Shown: positions 24,126-33,060, counted from the stretch's first letter. The stretch: DNA of 64,000 bases from Caloranaerobacter ferrireducens (GCF_001730685.1 NZ_MDJR01000004.1:124001-188000); one strand, 5' to 3'. Numbers and translations are program-made. Notes: generated by a model from the sequence alone, not told the origin.

Positions 24126-25613
24126 TTATCTGCCGACAAGTCCTAATCTATTAATTGTCACCTCATATATTGCATCTATTGTAGTTATCATTCTAGCAGC
24201 CGCATTATATGAATGTTGAAACTTCACCATATTAGACATTTCTTCATCTATAGATACTCCAGATTCTGATTCCCTTTTCTGTTTGATATTATCCATAATT
24301 GCACTTTGATTTTCACTCATCCTTCCAGCCTGCTGACTATCAACTGCAAGGTTAGACAATACTGCCTTAATAAAGTCATCTGGTGTACCCTGTGGAGTTG
24401 TATTATCAAAAAACGTCTTGTCCTCTCTCAATGCAATAAGATTCAAAACATTTCCGTTAGCATTTACTCCATTAGGCTGCATGGCAGCAGCTATATTATC
24501 TAAATTAGATACAATATCTCCAGATAGCGATATATTAACAGCCTTAACTTCATTTAACAATTCATTTAAATTGGTATAATCAGAAGTTTTTTTACCGTCA
24601 GCAGTAAACAAAAACATTCCTGTTGTATCATTTAAGCCATAGCCACTTGAATGCATTTCATTAATTTTTTCTACTATTTTATTAGCAAATTCATCTAATC
24701 TCTTTATATAGAATACAACACCTCTATAATTATTTCCTACTCCATCGCCATCTCTTAAATCTAACAATCCTTTAAGCTCTCCAGATTCTATTACTACATC
24801 TTGATTTCCTAATTCCCATTGCACCTGTACTAATTTTTCCTTAGGGTTATTTACATTATCTATTACGTTTGGAGGATCTTTTAATAAATTAACTTGAGTA
24901 TGATCCACTAATGACATTCCTCCAATTGAAACTGTAAATTTACCATTATTTTCGCTCACTTTAATGTTTACTATTTTAGATAATTCATCAACCAATAAAG
25001 CTCTTCTATCTCTTAAATCATTAGCTTTAGTACCATCAAGTTCAAGTCCATATATCTGTTCATTTAGATTTCTAATTTGCCCTGCTAAATCATTCACCTG
25101 TTTTATTTTTGTACTCACTGCAAAGTTTAATTCCTTTTGCAGAGCATAAAGTCTTTGAGCAGTTTCATTAATATGTCTTGTAAGAGCTACAGCCTTCTCT
25201 CTAACTAATGATCTATGAGCATAGCTAGAAGGATCGGTACTTAAAGTTTCCAGTGCATCAAAAAACTCATCTAAAAATTGTCTAAAGCTTGAATCTGAAG
25301 GTTCATTAAATACATTTTCTATTTCAACTAAAGTATCTCTTTTTATTTCCCATTCTCCTGTTGGAGCATTTTCTTGCCAGTATTTAAAGTCAACATAACC
25401 ATTCCTTACCCTAACTATATCGTATATTTCAGTTCCAGTTCCTAACATCCCTATTCCTGGTAATGGTAATGGTGAAGCAGCCTTTTGTAAGACTTTTTGT
25501 CTTGAATATCCTTCAGTATTTGCATTTGAAATATTGTGACTTGTTGTATATAAAGATTTTTGACTTGCTAAAAGTCCAGATACTGCTGTATTAAATCCTA
25601 TCCAACCAGACAT
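24126..25613 (-). CDS. flgK: Flagellar hook-associated protein FlgK (HAP1), standard form
   Basis: FlgK is the first hook-filament junction protein. The 495-residue product starts MSGWIGFNTAVSGLLASQ and has the HAP1 N-terminal signature (HNISNANTEGYSRQ), the DLRDRRALLVDELSKIVNI segment, GELKGLLDLRDGDG and the C-terminal EEMSNMVKFQHSYNAAARMI block ending INRLGLVGR. The length is normal for Clostridia. Start at 25613 follows CGGAGTG; the ORF's longer start has no family support. The second, larger FlgK paralog lies immediately upstream. Confidence 0.93.
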   Translation of the reverse strand: MSGWIGFNTAVSGLLASQKSLYTTSHNISNANTEGYSRQKVLQKAASPLPLPGIGMLGTGTEIYDIVRVRNGYVDFKYWQENAPTGEWEIKRDTLVEIENVFNEPSDSSFRQFLDEFFDALETLSTDPSSYAHRSLVREKAVALTRHINETAQRLYALQKELNFAVSTKIKQVNDLAGQIRNLNEQIYGLELDGTKANDLRDRRALLVDELSKIVNIKVSENNGKFTVSIGGMSLVDHTQVNLLKDPPNVIDNVNNPKEKLVQVQWELGNQDVVIESGELKGLLDLRDGDGVGNNYRGVVFYIKRLDEFANKIVEKINEMHSSGYGLNDTTGMFLFTADGKKTSDYTNLNELLNEVKAVNISLSGDIVSNLDNIAAAMQPNGVNANGNVLNLIALREDKTFFDNTTPQGTPDDFIKAVLSNLAVDSQQAGRMSENQSAIMDNIKQKRESESGVSIDEEMSNMVKFQHSYNAAARMITTIDAIYEVTINRLGLVGR

Positions 25614-25672
25614 TATATTCACTCCGTTCATAAAATGAATTTTAAATTGCTCCCCCATTTGAAACTTTTTAA

Positions 25673-25697
25673 ATATTTAACATTTAACATTTAGCAT
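25673..25697. repeat. Short AT repeat units
   Basis: ATTTAACATTTAACATTTAG units sit between the two flgK genes, next to the hairpin at 25699-25733. Confidence 0.55.
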
Positions 25698-25698
25698 T

Positions 25699-25733
25699 CG
25701 GAAGATAAGATGCATTTAGCATCTTATCTTCCG
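25699..25733 (-). terminator. Hairpin built from the 3' end of the VWA-FlgK gene
   Basis: The gene's last bases CGGAAGATAAGATGC (including the stop) and GCATCTTATCTTCCG form a perfect 15-bp stem with a 5-nt loop. Confidence 0.7.
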
Positions 25734-27742
25734 ACAACTCCCATTTTATTTATTACATTATCTATCATCTCATCTATCGCATTTACTACTCTTGTATTAG
25801 CTACATATGAATGCTGATATTTAAGCATATCTGTCATTTCTTCATCTAAAGATACTGCTGATACAGATTTTCTCTTATCGTCTATTTGCGATATAAGTAT
25901 TTTTTGACTTTCTTCCATAGTTACAGCTTCATTTGCTGCAACTCCTATAGAAGATATTATATCTCTATAATAATCATCACTGTTCATATCGGCAAATAGG
26001 TATTCGTTCCTAAGTTCTGCTATTTTCTTTGCTATCCTTCCATCTCCTCTATCTCCAGATTGAGAAGCCGCTATATTGTTCAGTGTATCTAAACTAGGAT
26101 TAAGTGCAATATTTCCAGCTTCAATCGGTTTACTCGGATTAGCAGCTACAAAGAAATCTTCTCCAACCGTTCCAAGTAAAGTTATACCTTTTTTGTGTAT
26201 ATAGTTTACATTTCTTGCTATTGTATTTACAAATGCATTTAATTTCTTTTTAACAGAAGGAATAATTTCTAGAAAACTTCCCAATTTACCCATATGTCTG
26301 CTTGCAGTATTTGTAGTCTCCTGAGAAAGACTTTCAGCAAAATCAGTTTTAGCAATATCATTAATACTAAAGAATCTTCCACCAGTTCCATCTGTTATAC
26401 TATCCCAACCATCTTCTCCAACATCCCCAGTGTACTGATATGTAGAATCAGAAATAACAGTTGTAGATATTCCCAAATTATTTAATCTATCAACATAATT
26501 TGTTATTTCATTATCTGAAATTACGTTTGAAGTTCCTCCAATATTTTCATCAGTAATAATTATTAGTTTTTTATGTGAATTCTGTCTAAAATCAGCCATT
26601 GATTCTATATTAGATATCAAACCAGATAAATCTTCATTTCCAACTTCCGCAACCTGTGATAAAGATGAAGTAAAATCATCAACAAAACCACCTGTAATAT
26701 CTGTAATAGAACCATTTCCGAATGTAATAAGCTTGAATTTAGGCTCAAGGCCTCTATTTTTTAAATCATCTTTATAATTATTAATCATATTATTTATATC
26801 AGCCATATTTGAAGTAGTTATATCTACTGCAATAACTACATCTACCTCTTTATTTACAGTACCATTTCCTTCAGTTAATATAGTTGTTTGAACATCTCCT
26901 CTTGAATGAAGTAATCCTAAAAGTTCTCCACCTTCTATATTTACTTTTTCCGAAACATCTTTCCAGAATATATCTACAAAAGCACTTCCATTTTTTCTAG
27001 TCTCTATTTCACTATAAAACTTTCCGTTCACTAGCCTTTTTCCACCAATAGAAACATTAACTACACCATTAGACTCTTCATTATACTCTATATTTACAAG
27101 CTCTGATAGTCTATCTAGTAAAGCATTTCTATCGTCTCTATAATCATTTCCCTCATATCCCTTTACTTCATAAATTAAAATATTATCATTTATTTTAGCT
27201 ATCCTTTTAGCTATATCATTTATTTCATTAACTTTTATATTTATTTCCTTATTAAGATTAATTTGCAAATTATCAATCTGCTGACTTAAATGGTTTACAG
27301 TTTCTATAAAAGCTATAGCCCTCTCTTTAAGTAACCCTCTTATCGTAAGGTTATCAGGTTCTTTTGATAGTTCTTCCCAACCATTCCAAAACTGATCCAT
27401 AACCTTTTGAAGCCCACTATTAGAAAGTTCGTTCAAAATTCCTTGTATCTGTTCAAATACCATATTTCTAGCAGACCAATAGCCATGTTGTTCCGACTCT
27501 AGCCTATATTTTAAATCTAAAAATTCATCCCTTATTTGTCTAATCTGCTGTATGGTTACTCCTGTACCTATCTGAAAACCACCTGGAAGATTAGAATATT
27601 GACTAGTAGATTGAATAACCTGCTGTCTTACATAGCTAGGATTATTTACATTAGCTATATTATGAGATGTTACATCTAATGATTTTTTATTTGTATATAA
27701 ACCGGATATGGCAATAGACAATCCTGAAAAAGTCGAGCGCAT
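25724..27742 (-). CDS. flgK: FlgK paralog with an inserted von Willebrand A-like domain
   Basis: The ends are clear HAP1: residues 1-60 contain GLYTNKKSLDVTSHNIANVN, about 200-280 contain DYRDDRNALLDRLSELVNI and GGELLGLLHSRGD, and the C-terminus ends DEEMTDMLKYQHSYVANTRV...INKMGVVGR. Between residues about 298 and 478 is a domain absent from the neighbouring FlgK. It has hydrophobic strand VDVVIAVDITTSNM (MIDAS-like D307-x-T-x-S311), then FKLITFGNGS, a helix DLSGLISNIESMADFR and strand KKLIIITDENIGG. That is the von Willebrand A pattern. It would project from the hook-filament junction and might bind a surface ligand with a metal ion. 672 residues; start ATG at 27742 follows AGGAGGT. Confidence 0.88.
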   Translation of the reverse strand: MRSTFSGLSIAISGLYTNKKSLDVTSHNIANVNNPSYVRQQVIQSTSQYSNLPGGFQIGTGVTIQQIRQIRDEFLDLKYRLESEQHGYWSARNMVFEQIQGILNELSNSGLQKVMDQFWNGWEELSKEPDNLTIRGLLKERAIAFIETVNHLSQQIDNLQINLNKEINIKVNEINDIAKRIAKINDNILIYEVKGYEGNDYRDDRNALLDRLSELVNIEYNEESNGVVNVSIGGKRLVNGKFYSEIETRKNGSAFVDIFWKDVSEKVNIEGGELLGLLHSRGDVQTTILTEGNGTVNKEVDVVIAVDITTSNMADINNMINNYKDDLKNRGLEPKFKLITFGNGSITDITGGFVDDFTSSLSQVAEVGNEDLSGLISNIESMADFRQNSHKKLIIITDENIGGTSNVISDNEITNYVDRLNNLGISTTVISDSTYQYTGDVGEDGWDSITDGTGGRFFSINDIAKTDFAESLSQETTNTASRHMGKLGSFLEIIPSVKKKLNAFVNTIARNVNYIHKKGITLLGTVGEDFFVAANPSKPIEAGNIALNPSLDTLNNIAASQSGDRGDGRIAKKIAELRNEYLFADMNSDDYYRDIISSIGVAANEAVTMEESQKILISQIDDKRKSVSAVSLDEEMTDMLKYQHSYVANTRVVNAIDEMIDNVINKMGVVGR

Positions 27743-27753
27743 AAAAGTACCTC

Positions 27754-28248
27754 CTACACTTTCGCATCAAAAATGCTTTTACTTTGTACTACATCATCTT
27801 TATTCACCTTATCACTATAAGTGCTGCCAGATAAAGCATTAGTCAAAAGACTTACATTTAAATTAATATACTCTAGTGAATCCTTTATTAAAGTACTATT
27901 AAGTGTATTTCTCTCCTTTAGACTATTAAGAACATCAATTAACTGCTGCTTTATGTCTTCTATTTCTTTTTTCTGTTCTTCACTTAAATAATCAGCAAGC
28001 TTTGATATGCTTTGAATTTTTTTCAATTTTAATTTTTCTTGAATTTTTGATAGAATATCTTCTCTTATATCTTCTAATTTACCTGCCTTTAATATCAATG
28101 CCTGCTCCTTTTGTGTCATCTTATCTAATTCACGTACCTGACCTGAAGTAATAATCTCTGTTTTATCTATAGATAGCTCTAGCATATGCTTATATAAATT
28201 TAGTTCCTGAAGTAAAATCTCCTTCAAATCCTTAATCAGATTCTCCAT
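27754..28248 (-). CDS. flgN: FlgN-type flagellar chaperone
   Basis: FlgN-type proteins keep FlgK and FlgL soluble in the cytoplasm before export. This 164-residue helical protein fits the family by composition and by place, between flgM and flgK. It has heptad-rich helices at about residues 1-70 and 75-140 with QKEQALILKAGKLE in the middle. The ATG at 28248 is chosen, with GGTGGTG 6 nt upstream; the GTG codons further up lie inside that site. It overlaps nothing and starts 15 nt after flgM. Confidence 0.8.
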   Translation of the reverse strand: MENLIKDLKEILLQELNLYKHMLELSIDKTEIITSGQVRELDKMTQKEQALILKAGKLEDIREDILSKIQEKLKLKKIQSISKLADYLSEEQKKEIEDIKQQLIDVLNSLKERNTLNSTLIKDSLEYINLNVSLLTNALSGSTYSDKVNKDDVVQSKSIFDAKV

Positions 28249-28263
28249 TTTCTTCACCACCCA

Positions 28264-28554
28264 TTAAACTCGCTTGTCAATATTTACATTCTCAAACATC
28301 TTTTCAACAATCTTACCAGAGTCTATTTTGTAAGTTCCAGTTTCTATTTGTTTCTTTATCTCTTCAACTTTGTCTTTTCTAATATCAGGTACATCCCTTA
28401 ATGCTTTCATAGCAATTTGATATTCTATTGCTTTGTTAGACAAGCTTAATTTATCTTTTTTCTCAGTTTTAGCTGATGTTTTTATATCCTTAGTTAATTT
28501 TTGATTTTTATACAATTTCAATGCTTTATAGATGTTATTATTAATTATTTTCAT
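28264..28554 (-). CDS. flgM: Anti-sigma-D factor FlgM
   Basis: FlgM holds sigma-D inactive until the hook is complete and then is exported. The 96-residue protein has the C-terminal FlgM pattern (KLSLSNKAIEYQIAMKALRD, VPDIRKDKVEEIKKQIETGTY cut in two, and DSGKIVEKMFEN). The N-terminus is basic. The ATG at 28554 lies right after GGGGTG plus a T-run. The ribosome site is part of the hairpin at 28562-28605, and a sigma-D-like promoter overlaps that hairpin, so its translation may depend on where transcription began. Confidence 0.9.
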   Translation of the reverse strand: MKIINNNIYKALKLYKNQKLTKDIKTSAKTEKKDKLSLSNKAIEYQIAMKALRDVPDIRKDKVEEIKKQIETGTYKIDSGKIVEKMFENVNIDKRV

Positions 28555-28561
28555 AAAAAAC

Positions 28562-28605
28562 ACCCCATCCTTATTTTCTACTTCTATTATCGGTAAGGAT
28601 GGGGT
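28562..28605 (-). promoter_or_regulatory. Hairpin over the flgM ribosome site (terminator-like)
   Basis: Perfect 12-bp arms, TAAGGATGGGGT at 28594-28605 and ACCCCATCCTTA at 28562-28573 on the plus strand, are separated by 20 nt. On the minus strand the second arm contains the flgM Shine-Dalgarno GGATGGGGTG and is followed by GTTTTTT and the ATG. Reading from yvyF, it should terminate or hide the ribosome site. Confidence 0.75.
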
Positions 28606-28614
28606 AATACTTTA
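28587..28614 (-). promoter_or_regulatory. Sigma-D-like promoter of flgM
   Basis: On the minus strand TAAA (28614-28611) is followed after 16 nt by ACCGATAA (28594-28587), one base off the -10 consensus and one over the ideal spacing. The predicted start, near 28580, falls in the hairpin loop, so transcripts from it would lack the first arm and leave the flgM ribosome site open. Confidence 0.7.
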
Positions 28615-28616
28615 GA

Positions 28617-29027
28617 TTATTTTTTGTATCTTTCTGCAATATACATTTTGTCTCTCGCTCTATTATTACTTGTAATTCTTTCCTTTTTAACTACAGCACC
28701 TTTTAATTCTCGTTGTAACTCTACTACACACTTATCACAAAATCTTCCTGTTTTAATAGGTCTTCCACATCTTTCACAAGCTAGTATCAAATTGTTATGT
28801 GCATCTTTCAATTCTAGCTTGCCTTCTCTTAAATATCTAAGTATCTTTTTTACAGGCACGCCAGTCTCTTCAGATACTAACTGTATATTTGCTCCTGGAT
28901 TATCATATATATATTCTTTTACTCTACCAAATTCTTCCTCTTCCTCTTTTCTACACTTAGGACATAATTTATTAAACCCATCATATGCATATATTTTCCC
29001 ACACTTTGAACAGTTTCTAATATTCAA
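28617..29027 (-). CDS. yvyF: Flagellar operon protein YvyF (TIGR03826 family)
   Basis: This 136-residue protein has an N-terminal zinc ribbon (NIRNCSKCGKIYAYDG with CPKC following), a helix-turn-helix-like segment (ANIQLVSEETGVPVKKILRY at about residues 45-64) and a second zinc ribbon (CERCGRPIKTGRFCDKC). This is the YvyF layout found upstream of flgM in Firmicutes. The function is uncertain and may be regulatory. Start is TTG at 29027, after GGGGTGATATC. It follows comFC by 22 nt, as in the B. subtilis comF-yvyF-flgM order. Confidence 0.9.
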   Translation of the reverse strand: MNIRNCSKCGKIYAYDGFNKLCPKCRKEEEEEFGRVKEYIYDNPGANIQLVSEETGVPVKKILRYLREGKLELKDAHNNLILACERCGRPIKTGRFCDKCVVELQRELKGAVVKKERITSNNRARDKMYIAERYKK

Positions 29028-29049
29028 GATATCACCCCCAGATAAAATA

Positions 29050-29802
29050 TTATGTATGTATTGGTACAGTAGCTAGTGTAAGTACATAAACTTTGTTTGC
29101 TCCTGCTTTCAATAAAGTTTTACTACACTCATCTACTGTCGCACCTGTAGTATAAATATCATCAATTAAAAGTATATTTTTATTTTTAAAAACATGGTTA
29201 TTTACAACCTTAAATGCATCCTTTACATTCTTAATTCTCTCTCTTTTATCAAGTTTATTTTGTATTTCTGTCTTTTTTATTCTCTTGAAATTTTTTGTAT
29301 CTAATGGTATTTTCAATATTTTAGATATATATCGGCATAAAAGTTCAGATTGATTAAACCCTCTATATGCTATTTTAGATTTGTAAAGTGGAACTGGTAC
29401 AATAATATCTATATCATTTATATCACTTTCTATAAAGGCTTGTACTAAAATTGGTCCTAAAGCCTTATACATATATGCCTTCTTACCATATTTATATTTG
29501 TATATAGCTTCCTTTACAAGCCCTGTGTATTCTAATGGTGATATTACCTTTTCAAAATAATGCTTAAGTCTAATACAGTCAGGACATCTATCCGGCAAAT
29601 ATCCCGGTTCTAACGGCTTACCACAAACAGTACATATGTTGCCTTTTACAAAAATAAGCTCATTAAAACATTTTTTACATATATGTCTTTCATCTAAAGC
29701 TACATCATACTCTTCACAAATAAAACATATACCTTTTTCAGGATAGATAAGCTCTAAAATCGTATCAAAAAAAGCTTTTAATACGCCTTTAAATTTATTC
29801 AT
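29050..29802 (-). CDS. comFC: ComF family protein (phosphoribosyltransferase fold)
   Basis: ComFC proteins act in DNA uptake and recombination during transformation and may also work outside competence. The 250 residues have an N-terminal zinc ribbon (CFICEEYDVALDERHICKKC), a second one (CTVCGKPLEPGYLPDRCPDC) and the C-terminal PRPP-binding motif NKNILLIDDIYTTGATVDEC. IIVPVPLYKSKIAYRGFNQS is also diagnostic. comFA is not seen; recD2 is 5 nt upstream instead. Likely co-transcribed with recD2 and yvyF. Confidence 0.92.
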   Translation of the reverse strand: MNKFKGVLKAFFDTILELIYPEKGICFICEEYDVALDERHICKKCFNELIFVKGNICTVCGKPLEPGYLPDRCPDCIRLKHYFEKVISPLEYTGLVKEAIYKYKYGKKAYMYKALGPILVQAFIESDINDIDIIVPVPLYKSKIAYRGFNQSELLCRYISKILKIPLDTKNFKRIKKTEIQNKLDKRERIKNVKDAFKVVNNHVFKNKNILLIDDIYTTGATVDECSKTLLKAGANKVYVLTLATVPIHT

Positions 29803-29807
29803 TATTT

Positions 29808-32036
29808 TTATCCTTTCTGAATAAATTCTAAAACTCTATGCAATCGCTTATTAAGCCCTGAATATCTTTTTGTAATTCTATTGTTATTTATCATCATATA
29901 TAAAAACTTTTTATTGCCTACAAGTACAACTAACTCTTTTGCTCTAGTAATTGCAGTATATAAAAGATTTCTTGTCAAAAGCATTGGTGGTCCCCAACAT
30001 ATAGGCATTACAACTACTGGAAACTCACTTCCCTGACTTTTATGAATTGTTGTAGCATATGCTAATTTTAGTTCATCTAACTGACTAAAACTATAAATTG
30101 CTTTTTTATTATCATCAAATAAAACAGTCATTTCACTTTCTTCTTCATCTATATCATAAACATACCCAAAATCACCATTAAATACTCCTTCACCTTCTTC
30201 ATTTATACCATCATCTTTTATAATTTCCCACTTCATTCTATAGTTATTTTTTATTTGCATAACCTTATCCCCAACTCTAAAAATGCTTTCCCCTACCTTT
30301 TTTTCATTCTTAAGTTTATGCTTAGGGTTTAAGACCTCTTGGAGCCTTTCATTTAAAGCATTTACCCCGGTATCGCCTTTTTTCATAGGTGTCAAAACCT
30401 GAATATCTTTTACAGGATCGTAACCATAAAACTTAGGCAGTCTCTCTTTGCAAAGCTCTATTATAGTATCGACTACTTCTTCGCTAGAATCCTTATTAAT
30501 AAAAAAGAAATCTTTACCCTTTACATTTAAAAAAGGTAAACTTCCTTTATTTATTCTGTGGGCATTTACTATAATCATGCTTTCTTGGGCCTGTCTAAAT
30601 ATCTCATTTAATTTAACTACTTTTACAACCTTACTATCTATTATATCTCTTAATACATTACCAGGTCCAACTGACGGTAATTGGTCAACATCACCTACCA
30701 ATATCAATCTAGTCCCTGGCATTATTGCCTTAAGTAAATTATTCATTAAAAGTATATCTACCATAGAAACTTCATCTATAATTACTACATCTGAATCTAT
30801 TGGTGTACCTTCATCTCTTGCAAATGCCATTCCTATTTCATCATCTACAAAACTATACTCTAATAATCTGTGTATAGTTTTTGCTTCTCTACCAGTAGCT
30901 TCACTCATTCTCTTCGCAGCTCTACCAGTTGGAGCTGCTAATACTACAGACAATCCTTGGTTTTCAAATAACTTTATTATGCTGTTTATTGTAGTCGTTT
31001 TTCCAGTACCAGGACCTCCTGTTATAACTAAAACTCCATTAAAAATTGCTTGCCTTATGGCTTCTTTCTGATTCTGTGCAAATTTTATAGAGCTTTCCTG
31101 TTCTAATTTATTAATTTCTTCTTCTACATCTATATTAAGTTCCTTTAATTCTGTCAAAGCCAGTTCTATAATTTTCTTGCTTACATTAGCCTCAGCATAA
31201 TAAAATGGCATATAGTAAACTCTAATTTCATTATCGACATTCTCAAGCTGAATCTCCTGCTTTAGTGCAAGAGCAGTAATTCCGTCCTCTACAAGTTCTC
31301 TTTCAACTTCTAACAAACTCTGCGTTTTATCTACAAGTTCTTCTTTTGGTACATATGTATGACCTTCAGAAGAAAACTCCATCAAAGTAAATTTTATACC
31401 TGCAAACACTCTATAATTAGACCTTAAATCTACACCCATACTCCTTGCAATCTTATCTGCCATTTTAAATCCTATACCAAAAATATCTTCTGATAATCTG
31501 TATGGGTTTTCTTTTATTTTTGATATTGTTTCATTTCCATATTTCTTATATATTCTAACTCCATACGTAGGACTTATGCCGTATTCCTGAAGAAAAATCA
31601 TAACATCCCTGAGCTCTCTTTGCTCTGCAAAAGCTTCTGCAATCTTTTCTGCCTTTTTCTTACCAATTCCCTCAACTTCTATTAATCTATCTGGATTATA
31701 TTGAAGTATATCTATAGAGTTAAGTCCGAATTTTTCAACAATTTTTTTTGCAGTTTTAGGTCCAATCCCAGGTATTAAACCTGATGAAAGGTACTTTTCT
31801 ATCCCGTTTAATGAAGCAGGAACTACTGCCTGATATGTATCTACTTTAAACTGCTGCCCATAATTAGAATGATACATCCAGTTTCCTTGAACCTTAAGAG
31901 TTTCTCCAAGATTTATTATTGGTATATAGCCTACTATAGTTACTACATCATCTTCAGTTTCTAATATGGCAACAGTATATCCGTTTGATTCATTTCTATA
32001 AATTATCTCTTCAATAGTTCCCTGTAAAGTAATCAA
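29808..32036 (-). CDS. recD2: RecD2-type (RecD/TraA family) DNA helicase
   Basis: This is a 5'-3' superfamily 1B helicase not tied to RecBC. The 742-residue protein has an N-terminal OB-like part, HhH repeats (GIGPKTAKKIVEKFG and EGIGKKKAEKIAEAF, about residues 90-140) and the Walker A GGPGTGKTTTI near residue 340. DVVIIDEVSMVD and the C-terminal ATTIHKSQGSEFPVVV motif complete it. Length and order fit RecD2/YrrC. ATG at 32036 follows TTGGAGGC. It heads the group recD2-comFC-yvyF. Confidence 0.95.
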   Translation of the reverse strand: MITLQGTIEEIIYRNESNGYTVAILETEDDVVTIVGYIPIINLGETLKVQGNWMYHSNYGQQFKVDTYQAVVPASLNGIEKYLSSGLIPGIGPKTAKKIVEKFGLNSIDILQYNPDRLIEVEGIGKKKAEKIAEAFAEQRELRDVMIFLQEYGISPTYGVRIYKKYGNETISKIKENPYRLSEDIFGIGFKMADKIARSMGVDLRSNYRVFAGIKFTLMEFSSEGHTYVPKEELVDKTQSLLEVERELVEDGITALALKQEIQLENVDNEIRVYYMPFYYAEANVSKKIIELALTELKELNIDVEEEINKLEQESSIKFAQNQKEAIRQAIFNGVLVITGGPGTGKTTTINSIIKLFENQGLSVVLAAPTGRAAKRMSEATGREAKTIHRLLEYSFVDDEIGMAFARDEGTPIDSDVVIIDEVSMVDILLMNNLLKAIMPGTRLILVGDVDQLPSVGPGNVLRDIIDSKVVKVVKLNEIFRQAQESMIIVNAHRINKGSLPFLNVKGKDFFFINKDSSEEVVDTIIELCKERLPKFYGYDPVKDIQVLTPMKKGDTGVNALNERLQEVLNPKHKLKNEKKVGESIFRVGDKVMQIKNNYRMKWEIIKDDGINEEGEGVFNGDFGYVYDIDEEESEMTVLFDDNKKAIYSFSQLDELKLAYATTIHKSQGSEFPVVVMPICWGPPMLLTRNLLYTAITRAKELVVLVGNKKFLYMMINNNRITKRYSGLNKRLHRVLEFIQKG

Positions 32037-32067
32037 AACTCAGCCTCCAATTATATTTTATATTTTT

Positions 32068-32188
32068 CATAATCCATAGGAAATTATATACCTTGTTAAA
32101 TTGTGGGTAATCTTAAGATATAATTTCCGTAATGGATTTCAAAAAAATCTTCCTTAATTTTAAATTCATTTAAATCGAAGATTTTTTA
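32068..32188 (+). repeat. Dispersed ~120-bp intergenic repeat, copy B
   Basis: It has the same block order as copy A: CATAATCCATAGGAAATTAT, TTAAATTGTGGGTAAT, ATATAATTTCCGT, then AAAATCTTCCTTAATTTTAA and GAAGATTTTTT. The two inverted pairs (GGAAATTATA / TATAATTTCC and AAATCTTCC / GAAGATTT) are intact. It sits just upstream of recD2. Confidence 0.8.
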
Positions 32189-32225
32189 TAATTATTATAT
32201 CATTTGTCTATTATTGGTGTATAGT

Positions 32226-32368
32226 GTCTCGCTATTCGTCGTTCGCTATTGGCTATTCGATGTTCAATTTTGAACAGTCGACATTTGAATTGTCAATTGT
32301 CCATTGTCAATTGTTAATTACAAAATCTACAAACTATTGGCTTTTAATTTTACATTTTCAATTTTAAA
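32226..32368. repeat. Mosaic repeat island 7
   Basis: TTCG units (CGCTATTCGTCGTTCGC) are followed by TTGAATTGTCAATTGTCC-type units and TTTTACATTTTCAATTTTAA units. The 335-bp recD2/comK-like gap consists of this island and repeat copy B, with no gene. Confidence 0.8.
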
Positions 32369-32370
32369 TA

Positions 32371-32988
32371 TTAAATTCCTTTCGTTCCCTGTATCTTATA
32401 CTCTACTAGCTTTCTTAAAATATCCATCAACTGATTCACCAAAAAAGCTATATCTCCTTTAGTAGCTGGTTTATTATATGCGCTATAAAAATCGTGACTA
32501 TTTTCTTTAATTAAACCATATGTTTTTCTATCATATACTCTTTTTACTATTTCACCATGTCTTACATGCTTATAGGCTGTCTTTAAAGTTTGATTAATTC
32601 TTACTTTAATATTTCCTTCGAGTATTATATATACCCCATTCTTCTCTTCTTTTATATCGTTAATAAACTTCAAATTAAAATATCCAAACGAACCATCATT
32701 TTTAAATATAGGCTTTCTAACCTTTAATGGTATAAAAATATTTTCACTATCGAATGGAATAGGAACTATGTTAGAAATTCCTATAATTTTACCATAGAAT
32801 TCTCTTGAAGCCATCAAATCAAGAGTGTAAAATTTAGCTATATTTTTAAGCACAGTCTTTATACTCTTAAAGATATAATTTTCTTGTGTTTTCAAGGTTA
32901 TTACCTTAGTACAATTCCCGTACATATCAATATATATAGGAATTATAGCCATAATTTCATCATTTAATAATTTTTCAACATTAACCAT
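32371..32988 (-). CDS. ComK-like competence regulator family protein
   Basis: The 205-residue protein aligns by eye with ComK of Bacillus. The stretch IIGISNIVPIPFDSENIFIP matches ComK VTKISHKPPIMVDPSNQIFLFP. The order of an early IAIIPIYID strand, the FF/FY segment, and a later GSFGYFNLKFI before INQTLKTAYKH is also the same. ComK activates competence genes by binding AT-rich DNA. The C-terminal 40 residues differ. The ATG at 32988 follows AAAGGGGTGGG. It lies next to recD2 and comFC, which fits a competence theme. No cysteine-rich or membrane feature is seen. A remote homology search should confirm it. Confidence 0.65.
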   Translation of the reverse strand: MVNVEKLLNDEIMAIIPIYIDMYGNCTKVITLKTQENYIFKSIKTVLKNIAKFYTLDLMASREFYGKIIGISNIVPIPFDSENIFIPLKVRKPIFKNDGSFGYFNLKFINDIKEEKNGVYIILEGNIKVRINQTLKTAYKHVRHGEIVKRVYDRKTYGLIKENSHDFYSAYNKPATKGDIAFLVNQLMDILRKLVEYKIQGTKGI

Positions 32989-33060
32989 TTTTCCCACCCC
33001 TTTCATATCAAAATTATATATCGAACATATGTTCGTGTCAAGCTATAAAATGGCAAAGCC

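Noticed and set aside
30448-31071. 207-residue plus-strand ORF inside recD2
   Set aside because: Shadow of the helicase gene with no family features or ribosome site.
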